Source: Roseiarcus sp963772555 (lineage in GTDB: Bacteria; Pseudomonadota; Alphaproteobacteria; Rhizobiales; Beijerinckiaceae). From it: DNA of 64,000 bases. A program made the position numbers and the translations under genes. Numbering within the stretch: the first letter of the stretch is position 1; each line of letters opens with the position of its first letter. Below the pieces are notes generated by a model. The model did not search any database and was not told where the DNA came from. It saw only the letters and a program-made list of their open reading frames with translations. The stretch is taken from the NCBI GenBank assembly GCA_963772555.1, contig CAVYXQ010000007.1, positions 248,001 to 312,000 of the forward strand. The letters are read 5' to 3'. This document shows, one piece after another, positions 16,018 through 26,019 of the stretch.

Positions 16018-17513
16018 AATTGCCCGCCCGGCCGCCGGTCGAGGCGCCGCGGGCGGCGACGGAGACGCTCGATCCGGATGATTGGGGCGAGGCCCTGGCG
16101 GTGTCGCGGTCGATCCTCGAGGACGCCATCGGCTACCTCCGCGACGTCCGCGACCGCCCGGTCTGGCGCGACATGCCGGCGGAGGTGCGGGCCGCCTTCG
16201 ACGCGCCGCTGCCGCGTGGGCCGACGCCGCTGGCCGAGGTCTATCGGGAGGTCGCGGCGAACGTGATGGCCTATCCGATGGGCAACGTCCATCCGCGCTT
16301 CTGGTCCTGGTATATGGGCGCGAGCAACTTCACTGGCGCGCTCGGCGACTTTCTCGCCGCCATCCAGGGCTCGAATCTCGGCGGCGGCAATCACGCCGCG
16401 GCGCTGGTGGACCAGCAGGTCGTGAACTGGTGCAAGGCCATGGTGGGCTTTCCGGCGTCCGCCAGCGGCACGCTGGTCAGCGGCGGCTCGATGGCGAACA
16501 TCATCGGTCTGACGGTCGCGCGCAACATGAAGGCAGGCGTCGACGTGCGTGAACTTGGAGTCAGCGCCGTGGACAAGCCCCTGCGCTTCTACGGCTCCGA
16601 CCAGATTCATTCCTGTCATCGCAAGGCGATCGAGGTCCTTGGGCTGGGCAATCAGGCGCTGCGGCGCATTCCGACCGATTCCGCGTTGCGCCTCGACATC
16701 GACGCGCTGCGCGCCGCAATCGCCGAGGACAGGGCGGACGGGTTCAAGCCCTGCTGCGTCGTTGCAACTGCCGGAACAGTCAACACCGGCGCGATCGACG
16801 ACCTGGAGTCGATCGCGGCTGTCGCCGCCGAAGAAGATCTCTGGCTCCACGTCGACGGCTGCATCGGCGCGCTTATCGCCGTCGCGCCCAGGAACGCCTT
16901 TCGGGTCGCCGGGATCGAGAAGGCGGATTCTCTCGCGCTCGATCCGCACAAGTGGCTGCATGCGCCGTTCGAGGCGGGCTGCGCGCTGGTCAAAGACGCT
17001 TCCGCGCATCGCGGCGCGTTCGCCGTTACGCCCGAATATCTCGAGTCCACTCCGCGCGGTCTCGCGTCCGGCCAGTGGTTGCACGAATTGGGGCCGCAAA
17101 CCTCACGCGGATTCAGGGCGCTCAAGATCTGGATGTCTCTGAGGGAGCAGGGCGTAGAGAAATTCGGCCGCCTGATTGACCAGAACATCGACCAGGCTCA
17201 CGATCTCAGCGCGCTGTGCGAGGCCGAGCCCGATCTCGAACTGGTCGCTCCCACAAACATCAACATTGTCTGTTTTCGCTATCGCCGCCCGGGCCTGGAC
17301 GGCGCGGCGCTGAAGGCGCTGAACACCGAGATCATGCTCCGGCTGCAGGAGCAGGGCCTCGCTGCGGTATCCGACACGACCGTGCGCGGCGAGCATTGCC
17401 TGCGCGCGGCGATCAACAACCATCGCACGCGCCCGGAGGATCTGGAACTGCTCGTGCGCGAGACGCTTCGCCTCGGGCGCGAGCTTGCGGCGCAGGAGCC
17501 GGCCGGCCGATGA
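16014..17513 (+). CDS. Group II PLP-dependent amino-acid decarboxylase
   Basis: The 499-residue protein belongs to the aromatic-L-amino-acid/glutamate decarboxylase family. The PLP-lysine motif is DPHKWLHAPFEAG, the cofactor-binding Asp is in LHVDGCIGA, and VSGGSMANIIGL and the AGTVNTGAID segment are conserved. Its ATG overlaps the cysK stop (ATGA, 16014-16017), implying a shared pathway: an amino acid made by the CysK-like enzyme may be decarboxylated to an amine. The specific substrate (aromatic, cysteine-like or diaminopropionate-like) cannot be read from sequence. A regulator-like cyclase/ATPase gene follows 25 bases later. Confidence 0.85.
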   Translation: MKLPARPPVEAPRAATETLDPDDWGEALAVSRSILEDAIGYLRDVRDRPVWRDMPAEVRAAFDAPLPRGPTPLAEVYREVAANVMAYPMGNVHPRFWSWYMGASNFTGALGDFLAAIQGSNLGGGNHAAALVDQQVVNWCKAMVGFPASASGTLVSGGSMANIIGLTVARNMKAGVDVRELGVSAVDKPLRFYGSDQIHSCHRKAIEVLGLGNQALRRIPTDSALRLDIDALRAAIAEDRADGFKPCCVVATAGTVNTGAIDDLESIAAVAAEEDLWLHVDGCIGALIAVAPRNAFRVAGIEKADSLALDPHKWLHAPFEAGCALVKDASAHRGAFAVTPEYLESTPRGLASGQWLHELGPQTSRGFRALKIWMSLREQGVEKFGRLIDQNIDQAHDLSALCEAEPDLELVAPTNINIVCFRYRRPGLDGAALKALNTEIMLRLQEQGLAAVSDTTVRGEHCLRAAINNHRTRPEDLELLVRETLRLGRELAAQEPAGR

Positions 17514-17538
17514 TCGGCTCGGCGGCGGAGAAGGGGCG

Positions 17539-20500
17539 ATGGATGTAGGCGAGTGGCTGCGCCGCATTGGCCTCGAACAATACGAGGCTGCCTTCCGCGA
17601 CAACGCAATCGATGCTGAGATCCTGCGGGCGCTGACGGCCGACGATCTGAAGGACCTCGGCGTGACGATCGTCGGACATCGGCGGAAGATGCTGACGGCG
17701 ATCGCAGAGCTGTCGGGATCGTCGGAGGCTTCGACAGTCCTCCCGCCCGTGCCTTTCCCCGCCGCCGAAGGCGCGCGCGGCGCGCCGGAGCGCCGTCAAC
17801 TCACGGTCCTGTTCTGCGATCTGGCGGGCTCCACCGCGCTCTCGGCGCGGCTTGACCCCGAGGACATGCGCGAGGTCATACGGGCCTATCAGGACGCCTG
17901 CTCGCGGGTGATCGCCCGATACGACGGCTTCGTCGCCAAGTTCATGGGCGACGGCATCCTCGCCTATTTCGGCTTTCCCCGCGCCCACGAGGACGACGCC
18001 GAACGCGCCGTTCGAGCGGGGCTCGATCTGGCCGTCGCAGTCGGGAAGCTCGCAACGCGCGCCGGCGAACGGCTCGACGCCCGGATCGGCGTCGCCACGG
18101 GAATCGTCGTCGTGGGCGACCTTGTCGGCGAGGGGCCGGCTCAGGAGCAGGCGGTGATCGGCGATACGCCCAATCTGGCGGCGCGTCTGCAGGCCTGCGC
18201 CGAGCCGGGCGGCGTCGTGATCGCCGAATTCGACCCGGCATCTTCTCGGCGACGCTTTCGAGTTGAAGTCTCTCGGGCATCTGAACCTGAAAGGGTTCAG
18301 CGCGCCGGCGCCCGCCTGGGCGGCGCTGCGGGTGGCGGAGAACGTGACCCGGTTCGAAGCGTCGCGATCACGCCGGATGACCCCGTTTGTCGGACGCGAG
18401 CCCGAGGTGGCGTTGCTCATCGAACGCTGGCGCGACGCGAAAGCCGGCGAGGGCAAAGTCGCGTTGCTCTCGGGCGAGGCCGGCATCGGCAAGTCGCGCA
18501 TTCTGGCCACTCTGCGCGAACGGGTCGCCCACGAGCCGCATGTGACGGTGCGCTACCAATGCTCGCCGCACCACGTGAGCGACGCCTTCTATCCGATCGT
18601 GAGTCAAATCTGGCGCGCCGCCGAATTCGCCAGCGAGGAAGCGCCGGGGGCGCGGCTCGAGAAACTCGAGGCGATGGGCCGCCGTTCTGGGCTCGAACCC
18701 ACGGAGATCGTTCCCTTGGTCGCTTCACTCTGTTCGGTTCCGTTCGACGGGCGCTATCCGCCCCTCGAGATGGCGCCGGGGGTACAGAAGGAGCGTTCGA
18801 TCGCCGCGCTGCTCGCGCTCTTTGAAGGGCTGACGAGGGAAGCGCCGGTGCTGGCGCTCCTGGAAGACGCCCATTGGATCGACCCGTCGTCGCTCGAAGT
18901 GTTCAACCGGCTGATCAACCGGACGCCCAAACTGCGCGCCTTTCTCGTCATCACGTTCCGCCCGGATTTCGTCGCGCCCTGGGTCGGCCACGCTCACGTC
19001 AATTTGCTCGCGCTCAACCGCTTGGGTCGACGGCACGCGGTCGCCATGATCGATCGCATCGCCGGCGGCAAGGCCTTGCCGGCGGAGGTTCTGGAACAGA
19101 TCGTCGCCAAGACCGACGGCGTGCCCCTGTTCGTCGAGGAATTGACAAAGACCGTGCTCGAGTCCGGGCTGTTGCACGAGGAAAGCGGATCATACGTCCT
19201 GGCCTCCGCGCTATCGCCGCTCGCGATCCCCTCGACCCTTCAGGATTCGCTGATGGCGCGTCTCGATCGCCTGGCGCCGGTCAAGGAAATCGCGCAGATC
19301 GGCGCGACGATCGGCCGCGAGTTCTCCTACAGTTTGCTCGAGGCGGTCTCACCCGTACGGGGAGCAGCGCTTCAGGACGCCCTCGGTAAGCTCATGGCGG
19401 CCGGGCTCGTGTTCGGCCACGGGACGCCGCCCGAGGCGACCTACGCCTTCAAGCATGCGCTCGTACAGGACACGGCCTATGCGACGCTCCTCAAGGGCCG
19501 AAGGCAGGGCTTGCATCAGCGGATTGCCGAAAGCCTGCGCGATCGGTTTCCGGAGCACGCCGAGCACGAGCCGGGCGTCATCGCGCATCACTTCACCCAG
19601 GCCGGATTGGCGCAAAGCGCGATCGAATGGTGGGGCCGCGCCGGCACGCGGGCGATGCGCCGCTTCGCCAATCACGAGGCTGTGTTGAGCTACGCCAACG
19701 GCCTGACCCTGATGGCCGATCTGCCGAGGAGCGAGGAGCGCGATCGGCAGGAGCTCAGCTTTCGCCTTGCGCTCGGCCCCGCGTTGCTGGCGGCGCGCGG
19801 CTACGCGTCCGACGAGGTCGAGCACAATTACCAGGAGGCGGGCCGGCTCGCCGAGACTCTTGCCGACCGCGAGGCCGTGTTCACCAGCACGCGCGGCCTG
19901 TGGCACTACGTGTTCGACAGAGGCCAACTCGATCGCGCGCTCGCTCTGACAGAGCGACTGCTCGCCATCGCGACGGCGGATTCCGACCCTGAGAAATATG
20001 GGCTTGCGCTTCGGGCCGTCGGATCGACATTGATGAGCAAAGGCGAATTTGCCCAGGCAACCGACGCTTTCGAGCGATGCATTGCCGACGGCGGGCACGC
20101 GCCGCTCGGAGCGTGCTTTGCCCGCCACGGCGAGGAGCCGGAGATCGTCGCGCTGCAATACAAGGGCCTCGCGCTCGCCGTTCAGGGCTTTGCCGACTCC
20201 GGCTTGGCCGCGGCGCAGTCGGCGCTGTCGCTGGCGAGGAGTATGAATTTTCCCCTGATGGTGGCCTTCGCCTCGAATATCGTCGCTATGGTGTTGCTGC
20301 TGCGCCGCGACAATCGGGCCTGCGCCGATCTTGCCCGAGCACAGATCGACTATTGCTCCGAGCAAGGCTTCATTTTCTGGTCGGCCGGGCACGAAATTCA
20401 CCACGGCGCCGCCCGGGCCTGTCTCGTCGGAGACGCTGCGGGCCTCGCCCAACTGGAGAGGGGCATCCAGAGCTGGAGGAAGACGGGCGCGGCGCTGCAT

Positions 20501-20914
20501 ATCCCGACCTGGTCGTCCTATCTCGGCGAGGCTGCGCTGTGTGTGGGCGATCTCGATCGCGCCGGGAGCGCCTTACTGGAGGGGATCGAGACTTCCAGGA
20601 GACACGGCGACGACTTTGCCCTTGCTGAACTGCACAGGCTGACGGGCCGACTGCGGCAGAGGCGGAACAATCGCGGCGAGGCCAGGCGCGCCTTCGACGA
20701 GGCGGTCGCCGTCGCGCGTCGCCAGGGGGCGCGGCTCTATCTTTTGCGGGCCGGCCGCGATCTCGCCTCGCTCGTCGCCGAGGACGGCGACGCCACGGGC
20801 GCCTCAGCCATTCTGAAGCCGATCCTTGCGGGCGTCGCCGAGCATCGGAATGGTCTCGACTTCCAGGAGGCATCGGCGCTTCTGGAGCGACTTTCGCGGG
20901 AGGCCGACGCCTAA
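17539..20914 (+). pseudogene. SAM-adenylate/guanylate cyclase-AAA ATPase-TPR protein, frame-broken by one base
   Basis: Domains in order: a SAM domain (WLRRIGLEQYEAAF..., residues 1-60), a class III nucleotidyl cyclase domain (LFCDLAGSTALS with metal Asp, KFMGDGILAYFGFP, GDTPNLAARLQA; about 85-235), an AAA/NACHT-like ATPase (FVGREPEV, Walker A GEAGIGKS, Walker B LALLEDAHWID) and a long TPR-like helical C-terminus. The cyclase and ATPase parts lie in different frames. The break is an extra T at 18229/18230 (GAATTCG for GAATCG), after which STRHLLGDAFELK would read on. Corrected length is 1124 residues. Such proteins are common multidomain signal proteins of Hyphomicrobiales. Error or real inactivation is undecided. 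Confidence 0.85.
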
Positions 20915-20933
20915 CCCTGCCGACGCGTCGCCG

Positions 20934-21965
20934 CTACTCGACGAGGGGCGGGGTCGATCCTACCGCCGCCGCCTTGTCGGCTTCGCTGCCGCGGCGCTGG
21001 CGCCGGCGCGCCGCCTGGACGGCGAGGCCGACCGCCAGGATCAGCATGGAGCCGTCGAACAAGGGTTCGACGAAGAACGGCGCGCCGAGCTGGTTGAGGC
21101 CGGCCACGGTGACGGCGAGGACGGCGACCGCGAGCACCGTTCCCCAGACGTTGACGCGCCCCGGGCGAACCGAGGTCGCGCCGAGCAATGCCGCAGTAAA
21201 GGCGGGCAGCAGGTACTCCTGACCGACTGAGCTTTGGCCGACGAGAAGCTGCGACTGCAGCACGACGCCGGCGAAGGCCGCGAGCGTCCCGGCCGCGACG
21301 AAGGCGAGCGTGACGTACCGCTTGGCCGAGATGCCGTTCAGCTCCGCGGCGCGAGGACTTGCGCCAAGGACATAGAGATAGCGCCCGAGCGGCAGGTACT
21401 CGAAGACCACCCATAACGTAAGGCTGACGATCAGCACATAGATCGCGGGCGCCGGGATGATCCAGAGAGCGCCCGAGATCGCCAGGAATTCGCGCGGCAA
21501 GGTCGCAAGGACCTGCTGACCCCCGGTGTACCAGGCGTTCAGGCCATAGAGCACAGTGCCCGTTCCAAGGGTGGCGATGAACGAGTCGATCTTCACCCAA
21601 TTGATCAGAATGCCGTTGACCAGGCCGACGCACGCTCCCATCAGCAGAACCGCGGCGACCGCGGCCCACCAGGGCCAGCCCTGCGCCTGAAGCCCGATCG
21701 CCAGCACCTGGGAGATGCCGACGTTGAAGCCGGCGGAGAGGTCGAACTGATTGGCCACCATCGGGATGAAGACCGAGAGCGCAACCAGCGCCTGCACCGA
21801 CTTGTTGCTGAGGATCGAGCGAAAATTGAAGTAGGTGAGGAAGGTGTCCGGCTTCAGGAGCGAAAAGGCGATGATGAGCAGCACGAGCAGCAGCAAGAGC
21901 CCCCACACCGAAATCGCGTGCGTGGCGGCGGCGCTGAACGACGGTTTCCTCGCCTTGCCGCTCAC
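20934..21965 (-). CDS. CUT2-family sugar ABC transporter permease
   Basis: The 343-residue RbsC-like inner-membrane permease has about ten hydrophobic segments and the family signature NGILINWVKIDSFIATLGTGT. The C-terminus is Arg-rich and cytosolic. Its GTG start overlaps the stop of the ATPase gene as GTGA. It is the last gene of a three-gene operon (binding protein, ATPase, permease). The sugar cannot be read from sequence. Confidence 0.88.
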   Translation of the reverse strand: MSGKARKPSFSAAATHAISVWGLLLLLVLLIIAFSLLKPDTFLTYFNFRSILSNKSVQALVALSVFIPMVANQFDLSAGFNVGISQVLAIGLQAQGWPWWAAVAAVLLMGACVGLVNGILINWVKIDSFIATLGTGTVLYGLNAWYTGGQQVLATLPREFLAISGALWIIPAPAIYVLIVSLTLWVVFEYLPLGRYLYVLGASPRAAELNGISAKRYVTLAFVAAGTLAAFAGVVLQSQLLVGQSSVGQEYLLPAFTAALLGATSVRPGRVNVWGTVLAVAVLAVTVAGLNQLGAPFFVEPLFDGSMLILAVGLAVQAARRRQRRGSEADKAAAVGSTPPLVE

Positions 21966-23494
21966 AACGCTGCTCCCGCGCCGCTGGCGGCGGCTCCGCC
22001 CGACGCGGCCTCGGTAAGGGCTGCGATCGTCAAGGCCTCTGCCCTCAATTCAGCGACAACGCTGCCCCGGCTGAAGACGAGCGCGCGGTGGCAGATGCGC
22101 TCCACTTCCTCGAAATCGGACGAGATCACCAGGGCCGCCAGTCCATCGCGCAGCGACCCCTGCAGGAGACGATAGATTTCCGCCTTCGATCCGACGTCCA
22201 CGCCGATGGTCGGTTCTTCGAGAATGAGCAGCTTGACGCGGCCCTCCATCCACCGCGCCACCACGACTTTCTGCTGGTTGCCGCCGGACAGCGTCGCCAC
22301 CGGCTGCTCCGGTCCTTCGGCCTTGATCGAGAAGCGATCGAGGGCGGCGAGAGCCGCTTCTGTTTCCGAAATGCGCGGGACGTATTCCAGCACCCTCTTT
22401 CCGGTCAGCGTCGGATTCATGAAGATGTTTTCGCGCACCGAGAGATTCGCGGCCAGGCTCTCCTCGGCACGCCGGCTGGAGACGAAACCGAGACCCAGCG
22501 CCATCGCCTCCGCGGGGGATTGCGGGTCGATCTGCGCGCCGTCGAGCGCGAGGCAGCCTGACGCGAGCGGCGGCTCGCCGAAGATCGCGCGCCCGATGGC
22601 GTGGTGGCCCGCTCCGCGTAAGCCCACGAGCCCCAGCGTTTCGCCGGCCGCAACGGTGAAGGAAACCGGGCCCACCCCTTCGGCGACCGCATCGTGAAGA
22701 GAGAGGACGGCGCGGGCCGTGGCGGGCTCGGGGCGGGCGAACGCGTCGGTCAACGACCGGCCGACAATCATCCGCACGAGCGCGTCGGAAGACGTCTCGC
22801 GCGTCGAAACCGTCGCGATCCTTCGGCCGTCGCGAAGGACGGTCACCCGGTCGGCGATGCGAAAGACCTCGTCGAGCCGATGCGTGACATAGACGATGCC
22901 GATGCCGCTGGCGCGGAGCTGCCGCAAGGCTTCGAGCAGGCGTTCGACGTCATGTTCCGGCAGCGCCGCTGTCGGCTCGTCGAGGACGAGAATGTCCGAC
23001 CGCACCGCCAGGGCGCGGCCGATCGCCACCAGCGAACGCTCGGCGGCGGGCAGCGCGGAGATCGGCCACTCCGGGTCGATATCGGCGCCGATCGCCGCCA
23101 GCGCGACGGCAGCGGCATCGCGCGCCCGCCGCCAGGAGATAAGGCCGAACCTGAAGCGAGGATAGCCGGTCTGAATGGCGACGTTCTCGGCGACCGACAT
23201 CCATTCGACGAGGCCGAGATCCTGGTGGATGAACGAGACGCCCGGCAGGCGTTCGCCGCGCGGAGCCGGCTTGCCGCGCAGCCGGATCTCGCCCTCGTCG
23301 GCCTCGTAGACGCCGGCGAGGATCTTGATCAGGGTCGATTTGCCCGCGCCGTTCTGGCCGAGAAGCGCATGAACCTCGCCAGGCCGGAGGTCGAAGTCGA
23401 CCCGATCGAGCGCCAGGGTCGCGGTGAAGCGCTTGGTGAGCCCGCGGACGACGAGCAGAGCTTCGTCCGAATGCGGCGCGGGTCTGCGCTCCAT
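21962..23494 (-). CDS. CUT2-family sugar ABC transporter, double ATP-binding protein
   Basis: The 510-residue RbsA-like protein has two ATP-binding cassettes. The first has an intact Walker A (GQNGAGKST) and an LDEPTAALPEHD Walker B. The second has a degenerate Walker A (LRGAGHHAIG) but a good signature (LSGGNQQKV) and Walker B (LEEPTIGVD). Such asymmetry is normal for RbsA/MglA proteins. It lies between the binding-protein gene (gap of about 95 bases) and the coupled permease gene. Confidence 0.9.
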   Translation of the reverse strand: MERRPAPHSDEALLVVRGLTKRFTATLALDRVDFDLRPGEVHALLGQNGAGKSTLIKILAGVYEADEGEIRLRGKPAPRGERLPGVSFIHQDLGLVEWMSVAENVAIQTGYPRFRFGLISWRRARDAAAVALAAIGADIDPEWPISALPAAERSLVAIGRALAVRSDILVLDEPTAALPEHDVERLLEALRQLRASGIGIVYVTHRLDEVFRIADRVTVLRDGRRIATVSTRETSSDALVRMIVGRSLTDAFARPEPATARAVLSLHDAVAEGVGPVSFTVAAGETLGLVGLRGAGHHAIGRAIFGEPPLASGCLALDGAQIDPQSPAEAMALGLGFVSSRRAEESLAANLSVRENIFMNPTLTGKRVLEYVPRISETEAALAALDRFSIKAEGPEQPVATLSGGNQQKVVVARWMEGRVKLLILEEPTIGVDVGSKAEIYRLLQGSLRDGLAALVISSDFEEVERICHRALVFSRGSVVAELRAEALTIAALTEAASGGAAASGAGAAL

Positions 23495-23588
23495 GGATAT
23501 TTCATCCCAATCCGCGGCGAGCGTTGCGGGCGTGCCGTTCGATCCGATGACAGAGGCGCGGGATCCGCAGCTCGCCGGAATCGGAAGC

Positions 23589-24698
23589 CTACTTCACGCC
23601 CCAAATCTCGAGATAGTGCTGCTTATAGTTGTTGCTCGGAATGAAGGTGTTCTTGTCGCCGCCCTCGGAGTGGATGTTCTCCTTGGTGACGAGAAACGGC
23701 GGTTGCACGAAGCCGCTCGGGGGCGCGCCGTGAAAGGCGCGGTTAAGCTCGTCGACCGCCTGCCAGGCCTGCAATTCGATCGGTTCCGAGACGGTCACCA
23801 CCTGATAGTCGTCGCCCTTGCGGATCCGGTCATAGGCCGAGCGGTTGCCGTCGGCCCCGATCAGCTTGACCTGGTCCGGGGAGACGCCGCCAGAGCGCAG
23901 CACGGGGACGGCGAAATCCCAGTCGTTGTCGCCGACCGACGTCGCATAGAAGGGCAGGCCAAAGCGCTGGACCCAGCTCGTCGTCAGCTGCGGCTGGCGC
24001 TGCGCGGCTTCGGAAGCTGGGGAATTGACGTAGTCGAGCACCTTGCAGCCGCTGCACTTCTCGATCTCGTCCTTGGTCGCCGTCGATTTGACCTTGGCGA
24101 TGGCGTATTCGTTGTGGGTCAGCACCACGGCGCGGCCGGCGCCGTTGGAGTCGGCAATCACCCAATCGCCCTCCGCCTTGCCGATCTCGCGCGGATCCTC
24201 CTCGATATTGACGAAGAGGTTAAGGTCCGGCTGCGGCCCGGGCAGCCCGGCGGCGTGGAGCCCGACGAACTTGACGCCCTGGGCGATGCCCGCCTTGATC
24301 GGCCCCTGCAGGCTTGCGGCGTCGGCGAACATCGCGATGCCATCCGGCTTCAGCGCAATCGCCTGATTCATGCCGGCGAGCCAGGACGTCGGGCTGCCCT
24401 TGCCGTCGATGACCGTGGCGCTCCAGCCGAGCTTCTCGGCTGCTTCCTTGATGTAGACGCCATAGAGGTGGGAGATGTCGTTCTGCTCGTCGCCGGAAAG
24501 AAAGACGAGCTTCTTGCCGGGCTCGGGCTTCGGCCCGCTGGTGGGCCCCTCCCAGGTGGTCTGCGGCCCGGCGTACTTCGCCACCGCGGCCTTGGCGTCG
24601 GACACCACGTCCGCGCCGGCCGGAATGACGAGCGCGAATTCGGCCAGCGCAACCGTTGAACCGGCAAGCAGCGCCAGGCGGACAAGTCCTGCAGTCAT
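23589..24698 (-). CDS. Periplasmic sugar-binding protein of the CUT2 ABC transporter
   Basis: This is a type I periplasmic binding protein (RbsB/XylF-like) with a Sec signal peptide, an N-lobe starting KKLVFLSGDEQNDISHLYGV, and sugar-contact-like segments DGIAMFADAA and LIGADGNRSAY. I chose the ATG at 24698 because GGGAGGAAGG lies just upstream. A CSGC pair (residues near 220) could form a disulfide. It is the first gene of the operon. The sugar specificity is unknown; this protein would determine it. Confidence 0.87.
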   Translation of the reverse strand: MTAGLVRLALLAGSTVALAEFALVIPAGADVVSDAKAAVAKYAGPQTTWEGPTSGPKPEPGKKLVFLSGDEQNDISHLYGVYIKEAAEKLGWSATVIDGKGSPTSWLAGMNQAIALKPDGIAMFADAASLQGPIKAGIAQGVKFVGLHAAGLPGPQPDLNLFVNIEEDPREIGKAEGDWVIADSNGAGRAVVLTHNEYAIAKVKSTATKDEIEKCSGCKVLDYVNSPASEAAQRQPQLTTSWVQRFGLPFYATSVGDNDWDFAVPVLRSGGVSPDQVKLIGADGNRSAYDRIRKGDDYQVVTVSEPIELQAWQAVDELNRAFHGAPPSGFVQPPFLVTKENIHSEGGDKNTFIPSNNYKQHYLEIWGVK

Positions 24699-24927
24699 CA
24701 CCCTTCCTCCCAATGGACGTTCGGCTCTTCAATTTGATCCGCGGCGGCAAGCCGCGTTTTCCGGCCGACGGAATTTTGATGTTGCGGCCCTTTCCCGGCC
24801 GAATTGGGGCGAAGGGGCAATCGACCGCGAGGCTTACGACAGAGCCGCAAAGGGAAGGGGCGAGCGCGCGCCCCTTCTTTGCGGACTTTTAACAGCGCGG
24901 CGACCTGAGCGGGCGCCCGGGTCGTCT

Positions 24928-25371
24928 TTACCCGATCGCGATCTTCCGCGGCTGGGCGTGCTTGGCCTTCGGCAGCGTCAGGGTCAGCACGCCGTCTTCG
25001 AGATTGGCGGCGATCTTTTCTCGGTCGATCTGGCTCGAGAGCGAGAACGAGCGGGCGTAGTGGCCGACATTATACTCAGTGTAGACCGGCTCCATGTCCT
25101 TGTACTTGGCAAAATCGATCCGGCCGTCGACCCGGAGCGCGTCGTTCTCAAGCGCGATGTCGAGATCCTTCTTCTCGACCCCGGGCATTTCCATCACGAC
25201 GGCGATCGTTTCCTCGGTCTCATAGATGTCGGTGGCCGGAATGTAGTAGCGGCCGGGGATGGTCTTTTCCTCCTTGCCGACCAACTCCTTCTTCTCGCGC
25301 ACCGTCATTTCCTGCTTCTCGGCCATGGTCGCGCCCTTTCGGTTCGGTTCCTTTGAGGGTTCCTTTGACAT
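24928..25371 (-). CDS. Small heat-shock protein, Hsp20 family (second gene of the operon)
   Basis: An ATP-independent holdase of 147 residues. The alpha-crystallin domain runs from about YIPATDIYETEE to DGVLTLTLPK, with the AxxxxGVLxL-type motif as ANLEDGVLTLTLPKA; the C-terminal anchor is PRKIAIG. The N-terminus is short and charged (KEPSKEPNRKG, EKKELVGKEEK). GAGG six bases before the ATG at 25371 supports that start. It follows the first hsp20 by 21 bases and shares its CIRCE-controlled promoter. Confidence 0.9.
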   Translation of the reverse strand: MSKEPSKEPNRKGATMAEKQEMTVREKKELVGKEEKTIPGRYYIPATDIYETEETIAVVMEMPGVEKKDLDIALENDALRVDGRIDFAKYKDMEPVYTEYNVGHYARSFSLSSQIDREKIAANLEDGVLTLTLPKAKHAQPRKIAIG

Positions 25372-25392
25372 TTCAGCCTCACTCGCTCGAGG

Positions 25393-25815
25393 TCATGCTA
25401 TCTTGATCGACTTGGGCTTCTCGCTTTCCGCGCGCCGCAGAAAGAGCGCGAGGACGCCGTCCCGATACTCCGCCTTGACGCCTTCCGGATCGATCTCGAC
25501 CGGCATGGTGACGGCGCGGTCGAAACGGCCGGCGAGACGCTCGCGGCGGTGAACTGCGGCCTTCTCCGGATAAGCGGCCGACTTGGCGCCGGCGAGTCGT
25601 AAGGTCCGGCCTTTCACCTGCACGTCGAGGTCGGATTTCTTCACTCCCGGAATCTCGGCGATAATGATGAAGTCGTCACCCTTGCGGAATACGTTCATCA
25701 GCGGATAAGCGCCGCCGCCGCTCAGACCCGGATCGAGCCAGCTGCTCGCCCGGAACGCATCGAGAGCCTGCTGAAAATTGGAAAGCGCGTCGAACGGATC
25801 GGAAAATACAGCCAT
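25393..25815 (-). CDS. Small heat-shock protein, Hsp20 family (first gene of the operon)
   Basis: A 140-residue Hsp20 with an aromatic N-terminal arm (FSDPFDALSNFQQALDAFRAS). The alpha-crystallin domain spans from YPLMNVFRKGDDFIIIAEIPGV to EYRDGVLALFLRRAE, and the tail is KPKSIKIA. AAGGAGG lies five bases before the ATG at 25815. Upstream lie a hairpin abutting the ribosome binding site and a CIRCE operator, so HrcA repression is likely. Confidence 0.92.
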   Translation of the reverse strand: MAVFSDPFDALSNFQQALDAFRASSWLDPGLSGGGAYPLMNVFRKGDDFIIIAEIPGVKKSDLDVQVKGRTLRLAGAKSAAYPEKAAVHRRERLAGRFDRAVTMPVEIDPEGVKAEYRDGVLALFLRRAESEKPKSIKIA

Positions 25816-25828
25816 CGTGTCCTCCTTG

Positions 25829-25846
25829 GCTCTCGCCAGCGAGAGC
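25829..25846 (-). promoter_or_regulatory. Hairpin abutting the hsp20 ribosome binding site
   Basis: On the minus strand GCTCTCGC-TG-GCGAGAGC forms a perfect 8-bp hairpin directly before CAAGGAGG and the ATG. It does not cover the AAGGAGG itself, so it may stabilise the mRNA or gate initiation rather than act as a classic thermometer. Confidence 0.45.
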
Positions 25847-25874
25847 GCCGCGCCGACTGCGTTTTCCAAACGGC

Positions 25875-25901
25875 TTAGCACTCTCCGCTGTCGAGTGCTG
25901 A
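25875..25901 (-). promoter_or_regulatory. CIRCE element (HrcA operator) upstream of the hsp20 operon
   Basis: On the plus strand TTAGCACTC, a 9-base spacer and GAGTGCTGA match the CIRCE consensus TTAGCACTC-N9-GAGTGCTAA with one difference. It lies about 60 bases upstream of the first hsp20 ATG, on the correct side of the gene. HrcA repressor binding here is expected from the family. Confidence 0.88.
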
Positions 25902-26019
25902 CAGAGGTGGGAGGCGGTCTTTGGAGCGTCAAGAGGCTGCGACGAGTCGTCCCACTTTCCGGCGGTCGCAGCGCCGGGCGGCCGCGGAATTCAGTTAGAA
26001 ATGCGGCGCGGACTTCCAT

